A DNA stretch of 6,716 nucleotides from Sideroxydans lithotrophicus (GTDB lineage: Bacteria; Pseudomonadota; Gammaproteobacteria; Burkholderiales; Sulfuriferulaceae): the NCBI GenBank assembly GCA_022736605.1, contig DZDB01000103.1, positions 1 through 6,716 of the forward strand, written 5' to 3'. A program made the translations under genes and the position numbers. A model generated the notes under the pieces. It ran no database searches, was not told the origin of the DNA, and was given only the letters and a program-made list of their open reading frames with translations. Numbering within the stretch: the first letter of the stretch is position 1; each line of letters starts with the position of its first letter. Below are positions 6,201 through 6,716 of this stretch, one piece after another.

Positions 6201-6716
6201 TGGCACAGCTGATTTTCGACCTCAAGCAGGTCAACCCGCAAGCCCTGGTATCGGTCAAGCTGGTGGCCGAACCCGGCGTCGGCACCGTGGCGGCAGGCGT
6301 GGCCAAAGCCTACGCCGATCTCATCACCATTTCCGGCTATGACGGCGGTACCGGCGCGTCACCCCTGACCAGCGTGAAATACGCCGGTACGCCGTGGGAG
6401 CTCGGCCTGAGCGAAGCGCAGCAGGTACTGCGTGCCAACGGCCTGCGCGGCCGGGTACGGGTGCAGACCGACGGCGGCCTGAAAACCGGCTACGACGTGG
6501 TCAAGGCAGCCATTCTTGGTGCTGAATCATTTGGTTTTGGTACTGCACCGATGATCGCGCTGGGCTGCAAATACCTGCGTATCTGCCACCTCAACAACTG
6601 CGCCACCGGCGTGGCCACACAGGATGAGCGCCTGCGCAAGCAGCACTTCATCGGCCTGCCTGAAATGGTGGTCAATTTCTTCACCTTTGTCGCGCAGGAA
6701 ACGCGCGAGTGGATGG
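3248..6716 (+). CDS. gltB: Glutamate synthase (NADPH) large subunit, 3' end outside window
   Basis: This encodes the large (alpha) subunit of GOGAT. The enzyme converts glutamine plus 2-oxoglutarate into two glutamates with electrons supplied through GltD. The frame is open for 1156 codons to the window edge with no shift; E. coli GltB is about 1500 residues. The first domain is a class II amidotransferase. A short 20-residue propeptide precedes the nucleophile Cys21 in DSCGFGL, followed by GDGCG (61-65), RFSTNT (226-231) and HNGEIN (246-251). The central domain contains GSMGDDTP (489-496). The FMN/synthase domain shows PPPHHD (973-978) and GYDGGTGAS (1030-1038). The 3Fe-4S cluster cysteines are C1107, C1113 and C1118 (C-x5-C-x4-C). 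The C-terminal beta-helix domain is missing only because the window ends. The ATG at 3248 is the first ATG in frame near the catalytic Cys, but its Shine-Dalgarno is weak (only GAG at 3236-3238). gltD is expected downstream. Confidence 0.97.
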   Translation, partial: MNTPSWLEGTLYSPDFEQDSCGFGLMAQLDDQPSHWLVKTAISSLACLTHRGAVAADGKSGDGCGVLFKKPDTFLRAVAAECGFVLNARYAAGLVFLNQDASLADTARTTLVRELEAQGVSVAGFRQLPIDASVCGEYALATLPRFEQIFVNCPDATSAGAFERKLYIARRLTEKALNSDKAFYVPTLSANVILYKGLVMPAALPVFYKDLSDERFAASLAVYHQRFSTNTWPEWRLAQPFRYLAHNGEINTVEGNRNWSLARERKFATPLIPNMADVRPIVGRNGSDSYSMDNMLEGLVMGGAGLFRSLRMLIPPAWQNVSSMDADLRAFYEYNSMHMEPWDGPAGVVLTDGRYGACLLDRNGLRPARYVVTKDRHFTIASEIGVWNYAPEDVVQKGRIKPGQMIAADLETGKILLPEDIEAQLKAAHPYREWLKGAQRLALGMEQDANCPAMDAPSLSVYQKLFNISFEERDQILRVLAEDGAEAIGSMGDDTPMAVLSQQVRSPFDYLRQQFAQVTTPPIDPIREAIVMSLNTCFGPERNLFEETPAHAHRLESTSPVLSHDAFTHLTTLDDPAYRTTTLNLGYDPAQISLKTALEQLAADAIAAVQAGNVVLVLSDRKIGKTVLPIHALFAVGAVHHALIGAGLRCDCNIVAETGAARDPHQIASLIGYGATAVYPYLAYQDILEMVRSGEIAMKPEKALANYRKGIDKGLLKVLSKMGISTVASYRGAQLFEGVGIHEEVVALCLKGTVSRISGANFADFEDDQKKLARLAFNAMRTIGQGGLLKFIFGQEFHAYNPDVVMQLQNAVKTGDYEKYRDYAGLVNGRQVAMLRDLMGLREDVQPIPIDEVESVEKILKRFDSAGMSLGALSPEAHEALAQGMNRIGGRSNSGEGGEDPVRYGTLKTSKIKQVASGRFGVTPHYLVNAEVLQIKIAQGAKPGEGGQLPGHKVSEMIAKLRCAKPGISLISPPPHHDIYSIEDLAQLIFDLKQVNPQALVSVKLVAEPGVGTVAAGVAKAYADLITISGYDGGTGASPLTSVKYAGTPWELGLSEAQQVLRANGLRGRVRVQTDGGLKTGYDVVKAAILGAESFGFGTAPMIALGCKYLRICHLNNCATGVATQDERLRKQHFIGLPEMVVNFFTFVAQETREWM

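Noticed and set aside
3248..6716. Possible frameshift or broken gltB
   Set aside because: I translated the frame base by base to the window end. It has no stop, and all amidotransferase, FMN and 3Fe-4S motifs are in one frame; only the window edge truncates it.

Overview
The window looks like chromosomal DNA from a sulfur-oxidising betaproteobacterium, perhaps a Nitrosomonadales relative of Thiobacillus, Sulfuricella or Sulfuriferula. The coding DNA is moderately GC-rich. The window pairs a DUF1840 gene and a LapA-like membrane gene, both of a type I associate with Betaproteobacteria, with a flavocytochrome c sulfide dehydrogenase operon. The taxonomic placement is inferred from gene content and is not proven.

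Layout. Positions 1-319 (+) hold the C-terminal end of an ABC-F ATPase resembling YheS. A small DUF1840 gene follows at 367-654 (+). It meets, tail to tail with one base between the stop codons, a two-TM coiled-coil LapA/DUF1049-like gene at 656-1108 (-). The leader of that gene carries a terminator-like hairpin just before its ribosome binding site. A strong bidirectional terminator (1240-1265) closes the two-gene fccA-fccB operon at 2893-1287 (-). A 354-base divergent spacer (2894-3247) separates fccA from gltB. It holds a good promoter candidate for gltB, a weaker one for fccAB, and a repeated CGATTTC half-site. gltB, the large subunit of glutamate synthase, starts at 3248 (+) and stays open to the window end; 1156 codons are present with no frameshift.

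Function. FccA (monoheme cytochrome c) and FccB (flavoprotein) should form a periplasmic enzyme that oxidises sulfide and passes electrons to cytochrome c. All three diagnostic FccB cysteines are present: the covalent FAD attachment and the redox disulfide pair. FccB also has a Tat motif followed by a lipobox-like sequence, so it may be membrane-anchored. GltB is the core ammonium-assimilation enzyme and functions with GltD, which would be expected just beyond the window. The remaining genes are housekeeping or uncharacterised.

I found no convincing new multi-gene system. The points most worth a second look are the hairpin in the LapA-like leader, the CGATTTC sites upstream of fccAB, the possible FccB lipoprotein anchor, and the ABC-F protein that ends without the usual YheS C-terminal extension.
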